A DNA stretch of 34,698 bases, from contig CAZMGH010000029.1 in NCBI GenBank assembly GCA_964565805.1, positions 1 to 34,698 on the forward strand, given 5' to 3'. The DNA comes from Catenibacillus sp964565805. GTDB lineage: Bacteria; Bacillota; Clostridia; Lachnospirales; Lachnospiraceae. The position numbers were made by a program, and so were the translations under genes. Shown piece by piece: positions 8,236 through 16,659 of the stretch; within the stretch, counting starts at the first letter, position 1; each line of letters starts with the position of its first letter. The notes below the pieces were generated by a model, which did no database searches, was not told the DNA's origin, and saw nothing but the letters and a program-made list of their open reading frames with translations.

Positions 8236-8327
8236 TACACATTAATTTGACGCACTTCGACACCACTTTGCTCCCAAAATGCCCGCTTTTTCAGGCTGAT
8301 TGTTTTTTCAAATTTTCAAAAAAACAC

Positions 8328-8356
8328 TTGCAATTTTAAAAAAAATGGGTTATACT
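8328..8356 (+). promoter_or_regulatory. tRNA-Arg promoter
   Basis: TTGCAA (8328-8333), a 17-base spacer and TATACT (8351-8356) are close to sigma-A consensus. The mature tRNA begins at 8363, only 7 bases after the -10 box, so the transcript should start at or within a base or two of the mature 5' end. Confidence 0.75.
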
Positions 8357-8362
8357 GCTAAG

Positions 8363-8434
8363 GTATCTGTAGCTCAGTGGATAGAGCACTGGCCTCCGGA
8401 GCCAGGTGCGAGGGTTCGATTCCCTTCAGGTACA
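8363..8434 (+). tRNA. tRNA-Arg (anticodon CCG)
   Basis: A full cloverleaf can be drawn: acceptor GTATCTG/CAGGTAC (with one G-U pair), D arm GCTC/GAGC, anticodon stem CTGGC/GCCAG with loop CTCCGGA giving anticodon CCG at 8396-8398 (reads CGG), a 4-base variable loop, and T arm GAGGG/CCCTT with loop TTCGATT. The discriminator base is A; CCA is not encoded. It is a lone tRNA gene facing the genes on either side, with its own promoter and terminator. Confidence 0.97.
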
Positions 8435-8444
8435 TACTAAAGTA

Positions 8445-8479
8445 GGCGGTGACTTTTCGTAAGCCATCGCCCCTTTTTT
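8445..8479 (+). terminator. Rho-independent terminator of tRNA-Arg
   Basis: GGCGGTGACTT pairs with AAGCCATCGCC (one mismatch, one G-U) around a 5-base loop, followed by CCC and six T. The T run overlaps the stop codon of the converging polyphosphate kinase gene. Confidence 0.85.
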
Positions 8480-9968
8480 ATTTAAGCCGAACCTCTAAGG
8501 CATCTACTATTGTCTGAAGCACTTTCACCCGGGCATAGTATTTTGAATTACCCTCCACGATCACCCATGGTGCATGAGTTGTGGATGTGCGTACGATCAT
8601 TTCATTAACTGCCTCTTCATACTGAGGCCATTTTTCCCTGTTCCTCCAGTCTTCATCTGTGATCTTCCACTGTTTTTCAGGATCCTCCATACGTTCCTTA
8701 AAACGCCGCTCCTGCTCATCCTTATCAATGTGCATCCAGAACTTAATGATCACAGCCCCGGCATTTGCCAGATGTTCTTCCATCTGATTAATCTCTTTAT
8801 AAGCCCTCTGCCATTCCACCTTTGTACAGAAGCCTTCGATCCGCTCTACCATAACCCGGCCATACCAGGTACGGTCAAATATAGCAATATGTCCCGCCTT
8901 AGGCATGTTATTCCAAAAACGCCACAAATAATGATGAGCCTTTTCAATGTCATTTGGGGAAGCTGTGGGAATTACCTCATAACCTCTTGGGTCCAGCTTT
9001 GCTGTAAGTCTTTTAATGGCGCCGCCTTTACCACCGGCATCCCAGCCTTCAAAAGCAAGAACAACAGGGATTCTTCTCCGGTAAAGCTCGCTGTGCATTT
9101 GGGAAAGCTTGCTTTGAAGCTCGTCCAGTTTTTTCTTATAAGTCTCTTTAGAAAGGCTCTTGGAAAGATCTACCCCGTCTAACACAGAAGTCCTGAACAT
9201 AGTTCCCGGCACAGAAGACTCCGGGCTTTCCGTGACCGAATTTGCCTTTGCAGCATTGACTTCTTTGATTTTTTCCGCCAGCATGTTTGAAACTACGGCA
9301 AGGATCTTGGCAGACGCATACTCCCGGTCTGTAGCCTCAACAATGGTCCATGGAGCAAAATCCGTGTCGGTTTTTTCCATCATATCCTCATACACACCTA
9401 CATACTCATCATACTGCTTATTATGCTTCCAGTCCTCTGCTGTAACTCTCCAGCGAGTCTCTTCCGACGCTTCAAGTTTTTCAAAACGCTTTTTCTGCTC
9501 TTTCTTGGAAATATGAAGAAAGAACTTAATGATCAGTGTGCCATCCACAGTCAGCTGTTCCTCAAAGGAAACGATCTCATTGTAAGCGTTCATCAACTGT
9601 TCTTTATTCACACGTCCGTCCATACGATCTTTTAGTACTCGGTTATACCAGCTCCGATCAAACAGATGCATACGTCCCTTTGCCGGCGTTTTTGTCCAGA
9701 ACCGCCACAAAAACGGGCGCATGGCTTCCTCTTCGTTCTCTTTCTGGATGGTATAGACTTTAAACCCTCTCGGATCCATAGGCTGGATCAGCCGGTTGAT
9801 CAACGTCCCTTTTCCCGATGCACCCCAGCCCTCAAAAATGATCATAACGGGAATACCGCAGGCCTTTGCTTCTCTCTGCAGCCTGGCAACCTTTGTATCC
9901 AGCTGATCCAGCAGCTCTTTTGCCTCCTTTTGCTTTAATTTTTTCTCAAGATCAATACACTCCAGCAT
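8478..9968 (-). CDS. pap: Two-domain PPK2-family polyphosphate:AMP phosphotransferase
   Basis: Uses polyphosphate to phosphorylate nucleotides; fused two-domain PPK2 proteins (class II) typically convert AMP to ADP. 496 residues with two tandem PPK2 domains. The first has a Walker A loop GWGASGKG at about 47-54, the second GWDAGGKG beginning at 308; each is followed by the PPK2 signature LWRFW and a lid FDRSWYNR or FDRTWYGR. In the first loop a Gly replaces the Asp that PPK2 enzymes use in catalysis, whereas the second keeps it, so the C-terminal domain is probably the active one. The ATG at 9968 has AGGAGG upstream. The gene stands alone, behind the rny terminator. Confidence 0.92.
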   Translation of the reverse strand: MLECIDLEKKLKQKEAKELLDQLDTKVARLQREAKACGIPVMIIFEGWGASGKGTLINRLIQPMDPRGFKVYTIQKENEEEAMRPFLWRFWTKTPAKGRMHLFDRSWYNRVLKDRMDGRVNKEQLMNAYNEIVSFEEQLTVDGTLIIKFFLHISKKEQKKRFEKLEASEETRWRVTAEDWKHNKQYDEYVGVYEDMMEKTDTDFAPWTIVEATDREYASAKILAVVSNMLAEKIKEVNAAKANSVTESPESSVPGTMFRTSVLDGVDLSKSLSKETYKKKLDELQSKLSQMHSELYRRRIPVVLAFEGWDAGGKGGAIKRLTAKLDPRGYEVIPTASPNDIEKAHHYLWRFWNNMPKAGHIAIFDRTWYGRVMVERIEGFCTKVEWQRAYKEINQMEEHLANAGAVIIKFWMHIDKDEQERRFKERMEDPEKQWKITDEDWRNREKWPQYEEAVNEMIVRTSTTHAPWVIVEGNSKYYARVKVLQTIVDALEVRLK

Positions 9969-10017
9969 AAAATGCTCCTCCTTTTTACATCAAAAACATT
10001 TTATCACAACAAATGTA

Positions 10018-10061
10018 TAAAAAAGTCCTATATATCTGATAACTTCAAATATATAGGACTT
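10018..10061 (-). terminator. Rho-independent terminator of rny
   Basis: AAGTCCTATATAT and its exact complement (13 bp, 10023-10035 and 10049-10061) enclose a 13-base loop; on the minus strand the stem is followed by a run of T. It lies 19 bases after the rny stop. Confidence 0.85.
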
Positions 10062-10079
10062 AATGATCATTCGCTTTTT

Positions 10080-11636
10080 TTATTTGGCATAATCCACAAC
10101 ACGGGACTCGCGGATGACATTTACTTTCACTTGTCCGGGGTACTCCATCTCAGACTCAATACGTTTTGAAATATCCCGGGCCAAAAGAATCATATCATCA
10201 TCGCTGACCTGTTCCGGTACAACCATGATCCGAATCTCTCTCCCCGCCTGTATAGCAAAAGATTTATCAACGCCTTTAAAATTATTGGCAATATCTTCTA
10301 ATTGTTTTAATCTGTTAGTGTAAGTTTCCAAAGTTTCTCTGCGCGCTCCTGGTCTTGCGGCAGAAATTGTATCGGCAGCCTGCACGATACATGCAATCAA
10401 AGAGGTTGGCTCAACATCTCCGTGGTGAGCCTCCACGGCATTAATGACGATAGGTGACTCCTTATATTTACGGCAAAGGTCCACACCAATCTGAATATGA
10501 GATCCTTCCATTTCGTGGTCAACGGACTTACCAATATCATGGAGCAGTCCGGCACGCTTGGCCATACGCACATCGACACCGATCTCTGCTGCTAAAAGGC
10601 CGGACAGCTGCGCCACTTCAATGGAATGTTTTAATGCGTTTTGTCCATAGCTTGTACGGAACTTCATCTTGCCCAGCAGACGCACCAACTCCGGGTGGAT
10701 ACCGTGAACACCTACTTCCAGGGTCGCGGCCTCGCCTTCTTCCCGGATCATGATCTCCACTTCTTTCTGGGCCTTTTCAACCATCTCTTCAATCCTTGCC
10801 GGATGGATACGTCCGTCAACAATAAGCTTTTCCAGAGCGATCCTTGCAACCTCACGGCGGATCGGGTCAAAACTGGAAAGGATAACTGCTTCCGGAGTGT
10901 CATCAATGATCAGGTCAATGCCTGTCATAGTTTCCAGTGTACGTATGTTGCGTCCTTCACGTCCGATAATACGCCCCTTCATCTCATCATTAGGAAGGGG
11001 AACAACAGAAATCGTTGTCTCTGCCACATGGTCCGCAGCGCACTTCTGGATGGCTGTTACAACATACTCCTTGGCTTTCTTGGATGCTTCCTCTTTTGCC
11101 TTGCTTTCAAGGTCTTTGACTAACATCGCTGTTTCATGTTTTACTTCATCTTCAACAGTTTTTAAAAGATACTCTTTTGCTTGTTCGGAGGTTAATCCTG
11201 AGATTCTCTCTAATTCTTGTACCCTTTGCTCGTTGAGAGTTTCCACTTCCTGACGCATCTTATTCAAACGGTCTTCTCTGGATGCCAGCTGACTCTCCTT
11301 TTTCTCAAGGGAATCGGCCTTCCGGTCCAGGGCCTCTTCTTTGCCGAGCACACGTTTTTCATACTTTTGCAATTCCGCTCTGCGTTCTCTGCTTTCTCGT
11401 TCCAGCTCGTTCTTGTTCTTTAACGCTTCTTCTTTCACTTCCAGCAGGCCTTCACGCTTTTTGGTTTCAGCTGTCTTCATAGCCTCGTCAATGATCTCAC
11501 GGGCCTTTTCCTCAGCTGTGCCAATTTTGCTTTCAACAACTTTCTTTCTATAAGAAATTGCCACATTCCAGGCAACAACCGCAGTAATGATCACAGCAAT
11601 GACAATTGCTGGTATTGCTACATATAACGGCAGCAC
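10080..11636 (-). CDS. rny: Ribonuclease Y
   Basis: Membrane-anchored endoribonuclease that starts mRNA decay in Firmicutes. 518 residues, normal length. In order: an N-terminal transmembrane helix (about 5-26), a long charged coiled coil (about 30-190), a KH RNA-binding domain with GRIIGREGRNIRTLE, an HD domain with LLHDIGKSVDHE and the second metal motif VEAHHGD, and a conserved C-terminal domain. The start is GTG at 11636-11634 with AAGGAGG 7 bases upstream. It follows recA-recX, the gene order also seen in Bacillus (recA-rny), but has its own promoter and terminator. Confidence 0.97.
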   Translation of the reverse strand: MLPLYVAIPAIVIAVIITAVVAWNVAISYRKKVVESKIGTAEEKAREIIDEAMKTAETKKREGLLEVKEEALKNKNELERESRERRAELQKYEKRVLGKEEALDRKADSLEKKESQLASREDRLNKMRQEVETLNEQRVQELERISGLTSEQAKEYLLKTVEDEVKHETAMLVKDLESKAKEEASKKAKEYVVTAIQKCAADHVAETTISVVPLPNDEMKGRIIGREGRNIRTLETMTGIDLIIDDTPEAVILSSFDPIRREVARIALEKLIVDGRIHPARIEEMVEKAQKEVEIMIREEGEAATLEVGVHGIHPELVRLLGKMKFRTSYGQNALKHSIEVAQLSGLLAAEIGVDVRMAKRAGLLHDIGKSVDHEMEGSHIQIGVDLCRKYKESPIVINAVEAHHGDVEPTSLIACIVQAADTISAARPGARRETLETYTNRLKQLEDIANNFKGVDKSFAIQAGREIRIMVVPEQVSDDDMILLARDISKRIESEMEYPGQVKVNVIRESRVVDYAK

Positions 11637-11685
11637 AAGAGCACCTCCTTATTTAATTTTCATTGTACAGATATACAACACATAG

Positions 11686-11714
11686 ATTTTATACTTTTTT
11701 GAATGTTATGTCAA
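11686..11714 (-). promoter_or_regulatory. rny promoter
   Basis: On the minus strand a consensus TTGACA (11709-11714), a 17-base spacer and TAAAAT (11686-11691). This gives a leader of about 45 bases. A second TTGACA further upstream (11757-11762) lacks a good -10 partner. Confidence 0.7.
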
Positions 11715-11768
11715 GTGTCATAACGATTATTTTTAGACATAGTAACTAAAAACAGCTGTCAATATATA

Positions 11769-12389
11769 TTAAATACTGTCAAAATCCTTGACGATACTGG
11801 CAATATCGCCATATTTATACCCCCGGCGGAGGAAGTACTGGAAAACTTTCTGCCGTTTTTCCCGGGTCATGTGGAAAACATCGCCAAATTTCTTTTCACA
11901 AATCCGGCGAATCTTTTCAGTATCATCCATCTCCTGCTCTTCCATCCCCAGCTCAATGGTCTGAGGATCAATTCCCCTGTCCAGAAGTGTCTGATAAATG
12001 ACCTGGCGGCTTTTGCTCCCCCCATGACTTAAAAGATAGTTCCTTACATAGCGCTCATCATCCAGATAATGATAAGAATCCACATAGTCCAGGGCCCGGC
12101 AGGCTGTTTCTGGGTCAAAACCCTGGCGCAGCAGCTTCTCCTTAAGCTCCCGATGGGTATGTTCCCTGCGGCTTAAAAGATCCAGAGCCTTTTTCTTGGC
12201 AGCCCGCAGCACATAAGCATCATAAAGGCAGTCACAGTCTTCCTGAGAAATCTCCCTGCCGGGACGCAGCTGCCACGCATCAGCCACAGACGTCGGTAAG
12301 GTCCATGCTGTTTCTTCATTCAGAACAACCCGGACCTTAGCCTGGGTTATCTTTTCAACCTGTGTAACGATCATGGGATCACTGTTCAT
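11769..12389 (-). CDS. recX: Regulatory protein RecX
   Basis: Binds RecA and modulates its filament and strand-exchange activity. 206 residues, made mostly of the repeated three-helix RecX modules: the blocks around KKALDLLSRREHTHRELKEKL, YVDSYHYLDDERYVRNYLLS and VFQYFLRRGYKYGDI are recognisable. The N-terminal 60 residues form the beta-rich extension common in Firmicutes RecX. The start is uncertain: ATG at 12389 overlaps the 3' end of recA by 11 bases, while a second ATG at 12374 begins just after the recA stop; neither has a strong ribosome site. Either way it is translationally linked to recA and under the same SOS promoter. Confidence 0.9.
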   Translation of the reverse strand: MNSDPMIVTQVEKITQAKVRVVLNEETAWTLPTSVADAWQLRPGREISQEDCDCLYDAYVLRAAKKKALDLLSRREHTHRELKEKLLRQGFDPETACRALDYVDSYHYLDDERYVRNYLLSHGGSKSRQVIYQTLLDRGIDPQTIELGMEEQEMDDTEKIRRICEKKFGDVFHMTREKRQKVFQYFLRRGYKYGDIASIVKDFDSI

Positions 12390-13485
12390 CCTGATCCATC
12401 AGAGAAAACAAAGTTGTGTCCTCACCTTCAGAAACCGGAGCCTTGCCTTGGGCTGTCTCAGTGGAAGGAGCAAGGCCGAAATGCGTCCGGACCTTGTTCT
12501 CCACCTCATCCAGGATCTGAGGATGCTCTCTCAGATACTGCTTTGTATTCTCACGGCCCTGACCGATCTTTGCCTCGTTATAGGAATACCAGGCGCCGCT
12601 TTTTGTAATAATGCCTACGTTTGCCGCCAGATCCAGCACATCCCCTTCCCGGGAAATACCTTTACCGAACATAATATCAAACTCAGCTTCCTTAAATGGA
12701 GGAGCGATCTTATTTTTAACGACCTTGATCCGCACCCGGTTACCTACGATCTCGCCGCCCATCTTCAAAGACTCGATACGGCGGATGTCCAGACGGATGG
12801 AGGAATAAAACTTCAGGGCACGTCCGCCGGTAGTCGTTTCAGGGCTTCCGAACAGAACACCCACTTTTTCACGAAGCTGGTTAATGAAAATAACAATACA
12901 GTTGGAACGGCTGATGGCAGCGGTAAGCTTTCTCAGCGCCTGGGACATAAGGCGGGCTTGAAGTCCTACATGGCTGTCCCCCATATCTCCATCAATCTCA
13001 GCTTTAGGAACCAAAGCAGCCACCGAGTCCACAACAACAATATCCACAGCGCCGGAGCGGACCATAGTTTCAGTGATCTCCAGAGCCTGTTCACCGTTAT
13101 CCGGCTGAGATATGTAAAGATTATCAATATCAACGCCAATGTTCCGGGCATAGACCGGATCCAGAGCATGTTCCGCGTCAATAAAACCGGCAATGCCGCC
13201 CCGCTTCTGAACCTCAGCAACCATGTGGAGGGTTACTGTAGTTTTACCAGAAGATTCCGGTCCGTAGATCTCAATGATCCTTCCCTTAGGAATACCGCCA
13301 AGGCCAAGAGCCAGGTCAAGGCTTAAGGCGCCTGTAGGAACGGTTTCCACATCCATGGAAGACCCCTTATCTCCCAGTTTCATCACAGAGCCTTTGCCGT
13401 ACTGCTTCTCAATCTGAGCCAGGGCTGCGTCCAGGGCTTTTAACTTTTCATTTTTATCCAATGTCTTTTCATTTTTATCTGCCAT
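12379..13485 (-). CDS. recA: Recombinase RecA
   Basis: ATP-dependent strand-exchange protein of homologous recombination; its filament also triggers LexA self-cleavage. 368 residues. The Walker A loop GPESSGKTT is near residue 74; the Walker B region IVVVDSVAALVPKAEIDG and the loop FINQLREKVGVLFG follow. The acidic C-terminal tail is present. The N-terminus carries a near-repeat (DKNEKTL, DKNEKL) before the conserved KALDAALAQIEKQYGKGSVM. The ATG at 13485 is preceded by AAGGAAG. A strong promoter with a LexA box just downstream of it shows SOS control. Confidence 0.98.
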   Translation of the reverse strand: MADKNEKTLDKNEKLKALDAALAQIEKQYGKGSVMKLGDKGSSMDVETVPTGALSLDLALGLGGIPKGRIIEIYGPESSGKTTVTLHMVAEVQKRGGIAGFIDAEHALDPVYARNIGVDIDNLYISQPDNGEQALEITETMVRSGAVDIVVVDSVAALVPKAEIDGDMGDSHVGLQARLMSQALRKLTAAISRSNCIVIFINQLREKVGVLFGSPETTTGGRALKFYSSIRLDIRRIESLKMGGEIVGNRVRIKVVKNKIAPPFKEAEFDIMFGKGISREGDVLDLAANVGIITKSGAWYSYNEAKIGQGRENTKQYLREHPQILDEVENKVRTHFGLAPSTETAQGKAPVSEGEDTTLFSLMDQDEQ

Positions 13486-13516
13486 AATATACTCTTCCTT
13501 TTCTTAAAATTAAATG

Positions 13517-13530
13517 CGAACATTTGTTCT
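13517..13530. promoter_or_regulatory. LexA (SOS) box of recA
   Basis: CGAACATTTGTTCT matches the Gram-positive LexA consensus CGAACNNNNGTTCG at all positions but the last. It lies just downstream of the recA -10 box, where bound LexA would block transcription. Confidence 0.9.
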
Positions 13531-13539
13531 TGCAAGATT

Positions 13540-13568
13540 ATTTTAATCGATTATATTTCTCTTGTCAA
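13540..13568 (-). promoter_or_regulatory. recA promoter
   Basis: On the minus strand consensus TTGACA (13563-13568), a 17-base spacer and TAAAAT (13540-13545). The start point near 13533 lies at the edge of the LexA box. Confidence 0.85.
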
Positions 13569-13704
13569 TATACTAAATATTATACTTTTACAGAAAAAAA
13601 CTGTAAACTGTTTTTTTCCATGGCGCTTTGACAAAAATGGTCATTTTTCGCCGGGACGGTCCCGTATTTTTCCCCTTTTGTCCTAATATGGCGCAGTTTG
13701 TCAA

Positions 13705-13757
13705 TAAAAAAATGCCCTTTTGGAAGCAGTCTCTGCCAGGCCGCTTCCAAAAGGGCA
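13705..13757 (-). terminator. Rho-independent terminator of the CPBP protease/zinc-ribbon operon
   Basis: A perfect 15-bp inverted repeat, TGCCCTTTTGGAAGC with its complement (13713-13727 and 13743-13757), is followed on the minus strand by seven T. It lies about 90 bases past the stop of the zinc-ribbon gene. Confidence 0.9.
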
Positions 13758-13847
13758 ATCTCTGTGACTTTCCGGACCGGTCTTTGCGCACAAACCAGGC
13801 CTTTACCGGACACGCCGGGAGAAAAATCATTTGATTCAGAACCAAAC

Positions 13848-14585
13848 TTAAGATTCAAAAAGCTCATTATAAGCTTTCTCAATAATATAATTCATGTATT
13901 CTTCTTTTATGTCCGGATCTTTCTGGGTCAGCATCTGCTTCATCAGCTCCTGACAGGCAAAATATGCCTCCTCCGGAGAAGATTCTTCCTCATGGCAAAG
14001 ATCCAGCCGGGCCTTTTGTTCATCGGAACACAGCCACTCTAAAAGATCCCGGGAACTCTTTTTTTCCGAAGAAATACGCTTTTTATATTCCTCTGCTTTT
14101 TTCAGGGATGAAATACCCATGGCCAGAAAAACCACAAACAATACTGCTAAAACGCCATAAAAAACATACTGCATCACAGGGTCCAGGGAAAGATGGATCA
14201 CATCCGTCAAAATCAGGACTAAAACAATAAGTCCCGCCGCTCCCAGGATCGTTAGCATATATCCGCTGGAACGATTATCGCTGTACTGTTCTTCCGGCCG
14301 AACATAGGTGACGGTATGTTCCCGAAGCTTGCGCCTTAAATCTTCTTCTGTAAGTTCTTCCCCGTCATCTGCATCCTCTTCACCATAAGATGCTTTATCC
14401 GTAAGCTCTTTCTCTTTTTCAAAGTCTTTATCAGCTAAAGGCCCCTCGCCGTCAGATACGATCTCTTTTCCAGGTTCTTCCAACGCTTTTTCATCTTCCA
14501 GAGATGCCACCAGAGGTGTGTGGCAGTCTGCGCATACCTCTATCCCCTCAATATATTCTGTTTTGCATTTTGGACACCAGGGCAT
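13848..14585 (-). CDS. Zinc-ribbon membrane protein of unknown function
   Basis: 245 residues. The N-terminus MPWCPKCKTEYIEGIEVCADC holds a CxxC...CxxC zinc ribbon. A long acidic, low-complexity stretch (about 30-95) follows, then two hydrophobic helices (about 108-127 and 137-156, GYMLTILGAAGLIVLVLILT and the YVFYGVLAVLFVVFLA segment), and a charged cytoplasmic tail with helices EEAYFACQELMKQML and EEYMNYIIEKAYNELF. I do not know a function. The ATG at 14585-14583 is set by AGGAGG 9 bases upstream; the upstream GTG overlaps that site. It starts 22 bases after the CPBP protease gene and shares its terminator, so the two are probably one operon. Confidence 0.85.
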   Translation of the reverse strand: MPWCPKCKTEYIEGIEVCADCHTPLVASLEDEKALEEPGKEIVSDGEGPLADKDFEKEKELTDKASYGEEDADDGEELTEEDLRRKLREHTVTYVRPEEQYSDNRSSGYMLTILGAAGLIVLVLILTDVIHLSLDPVMQYVFYGVLAVLFVVFLAMGISSLKKAEEYKKRISSEKKSSRDLLEWLCSDEQKARLDLCHEEESSPEEAYFACQELMKQMLTQKDPDIKEEYMNYIIEKAYNELFES

Positions 14586-14607
14586 ATAAAAGTTCCTCCT
14601 CACTTAT

Positions 14608-15615
14608 TCAGGCTTTATCTTCATCCTTAGGCTTTGGATAGTAATCATCCACAGTATATCCGGTTCCCTGCTTTTTATCGGATCCGCGACCTGGGGACGA
14701 AGAATTAAAAAATGAATGGTCATGGAAATGTTTTTCATGCTTTCCATCGGCGCCGTCGAGTCCGGCGTCAACATAACGCTTGTTCAGGATCATTCCCACA
14801 TGGACCTGCTTTTGGATCAGCTTGAGCATCCCATATGCCCCAGCCAAACATGCCACAGCAATAACCCCGGCAGTCACAACAGAATCTAGCTGGATATTTA
14901 AAAATTCCAGGATAATAGAGATCAGGTTCGCCCCTATATGGCAGAGCACCGGCGCTGCCATAGTCTGATACTTTTCATAAACAAAGATCATAATCAGGCC
15001 CATAACAAAACCGTAGATCCCCTGGATCAGATTGCCGTGATACAGGCCAAAGATCAGAGATGAAATTATCATGGCCATATTTGCGCTCATATAATCCTTC
15101 ATCCGATTATACATAAGACCTCTGAAAACAAACTCTTCCACCACTGGCATGACGATACCAGCCGCCGCGATCTGCATAAGAACGGTCTGGGAAAATATCG
15201 TCTGTGAAGCAGATTCATAGCCTTCAAACACCTGGCCGACCTGAGACAAAGTCGCCAGCAGGCTGGCCGTAAGGCTGGCAAAAATCCCCGCCAAAATACA
15301 GTAAACCAGCAATCCTTTTTTTAAGCTGCTTTTATCTCCCACATACCTTCTGTAGGTTATGTCTTTAAAAAACATGCGCACAAGAAGCGGCAGGGAAACC
15401 AGTCCGCTAATGAGATAAATAGGTACAGAAGCTTCAAGGGAGCGAAGAATCAGTTCCTGCGTAAACTCCTCCATGTCCATCGTGGCCATGGTTCCGGCCA
15501 TCTGATATGTAATCACAAAGGATCCGATAAAAGATACTATCAGCATGACCCCATAGTACAAAAGAATAGGCGATATGTACCGCCATAATTTTTTCCCCGG
15601 GCTATCGTAACTCAA
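14608..15615 (-). CDS. CPBP-family intramembrane metalloprotease
   Basis: Integral membrane protein of the CPBP (Abi, CAAX prenyl protease 2-like) family. 335 residues with about seven to eight hydrophobic helices. The family motifs are present: VVEEFVFRG (the EExxxR motif), FGLYHGN, and the later HIGANLI. Substrates of bacterial members are mostly unknown; some cut peptides or protect against bacteriocins. The C-terminal 50 residues are charged and His/Ser-rich. I place the start at TTG 15615-15613, since AAAGGAG lies 7 bases upstream; the longer TTG frame would include the ribosome site. A TATAAT at about 15714-15719 may be its -10 box. Confidence 0.88.
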   Translation of the reverse strand: MSYDSPGKKLWRYISPILLYYGVMLIVSFIGSFVITYQMAGTMATMDMEEFTQELILRSLEASVPIYLISGLVSLPLLVRMFFKDITYRRYVGDKSSLKKGLLVYCILAGIFASLTASLLATLSQVGQVFEGYESASQTIFSQTVLMQIAAAGIVMPVVEEFVFRGLMYNRMKDYMSANMAMIISSLIFGLYHGNLIQGIYGFVMGLIMIFVYEKYQTMAAPVLCHIGANLISIILEFLNIQLDSVVTAGVIAVACLAGAYGMLKLIQKQVHVGMILNKRYVDAGLDGADGKHEKHFHDHSFFNSSSPGRGSDKKQGTGYTVDDYYPKPKDEDKA

Positions 15616-15798
15616 AGTAAAACTCCTTTTCAAAAAATATTCATACCGGCTTTTTTATACCCTAAATGCCGCGTGAAAGGTGCCTGCACTGGGGATGAAA
15701 GCCAACTGCTTTAATTATAGCCTATTTTTTGTGTCTTTTGTGTGTTTTCACAAAAAAGTTATAAAAAATTTATGATTGCGTTACTACTTTTGAGATGT

Positions 15799-16659
15799 TT
15801 ACCGCCGCTTAGGCTTAAGGGCCCAGGAAGCCCGCCATAAAAGAAGGACCATAAAGGCAAGCTGCGCCAGAATACTTATGATGATCCAGTGCTCGCTGAA
15901 AAACCGGGGAATGTCAAGGGCTTCATAAAATAAAAGCCTTGCGATGGAAGCATCAGCCATTTGCCGGATCAAAACAGCTACAATAGTCATTCCCGGATTA
16001 AACAGCAGGATCAAAGCTGCCAGACCAATCATTTCCTTATCCGCCATACCGGATGAAAGGCCGATAAAGGAAAACGCAAGGACCAGAAGGGCAGTGCCGG
16101 CGCAAAGGCCAAGGACGATCCCATAAGCAGCTACAGTAGCTGAAGGCGTCTTTTTAAACACTGCTGAACAGGTAATGCCAATGGTTCCGAAAAAGATTGC
16201 CGCAAATATAAGATAAATAACAATATAAAGGATCTCCCCCAGGGAGATGCCGCCAAAAATAAATACAATGGAGATTACAGGGAGGCTGGAAATCACCAAA
16301 AGGACGATCATGCTCACAGAGGACATAAGTTTTCCCGAAATAATACCAAAAGGTGTCAAACGTGTGGTCAGAAGAATGTCCAGAGTCTGCCGCTCCCGCT
16401 CTCCGGATATGCTGTTGGCAGTAAGGGCCGGGATAATAAAGGCCAAAAGGACGCCTTCAATGGAAATCACCACAATGTACAGCAGGATCACAGAGGTAAA
16501 ATCCATAAGTCCGGACCACTGGGCATTGCCGATAATGGTATAAAAGATCAGAAGGCTGATAAATGCCAGCACACTGTTGTAAACAAGCATGACGGCCGGA
16601 AGCCGGGCGCTGCGCACACTTAATTTCAGTTCTTTTTTAAAAACCGGATTCATTTGCAT
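15799..16659 (-). CDS. ABC-2 type transporter permease
   Basis: Membrane subunit of an ABC-2 exporter. 286 residues; it starts MQMNPVFKKELKLSVRSARLP, the typical cytoplasmic amphipathic opening of ABC-2 permeases, followed by six hydrophobic segments. The motif SGERERQTLDILLTTRLTPFGII between helices 2 and 3 is the coupling segment common to GldF/NatB-like permeases. The ATG at 16659-16657 is set by GGGGAGG 7 bases upstream. The start overlaps the 3' end of the ATPase gene by 23 bases, so the two are translationally coupled. It is the last gene of the five-gene module. Confidence 0.9.
   Translation of the reverse strand: MQMNPVFKKELKLSVRSARLPAVMLVYNSVLAFISLLIFYTIIGNAQWSGLMDFTSVILLYIVVISIEGVLLAFIIPALTANSISGERERQTLDILLTTRLTPFGIISGKLMSSVSMIVLLVISSLPVISIVFIFGGISLGEILYIVIYLIFAAIFFGTIGITCSAVFKKTPSATVAAYGIVLGLCAGTALLVLAFSFIGLSSGMADKEMIGLAALILLFNPGMTIVAVLIRQMADASIARLLFYEALDIPRFFSEHWIIISILAQLAFMVLLLWRASWALKPKRR

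Larger units (their letters stand above)
13486..13847. other. Intergenic region between the zinc-ribbon gene and recA
   Basis: No gene is supported. Near recA it holds the LexA box and the recA promoter. The middle holds an A/T-rich dyad around 13580-13615 (TTACAG, seven A, CTGTAA) and a short GC hairpin CGGGAC-G-GTCCCG at about 13653-13665, followed on plus by TATTTTT. The left-reading terminator at 13705-13757 belongs to the zinc-ribbon gene. Open frames of 68-114 codons here lack ribosome sites and resemble nothing. Confidence 0.6.

Noticed and set aside
12373..13326. A 317-codon open frame on the plus strand opposite recA
   Set aside because: It mirrors recA, has no ribosome site and encodes no recognisable protein; recA itself is certain.
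13580..13845. Small open frames between recA and the zinc-ribbon gene
   Set aside because: No ribosome sites, no similarity to known proteins, and they run through the terminator stem at 13705-13757.
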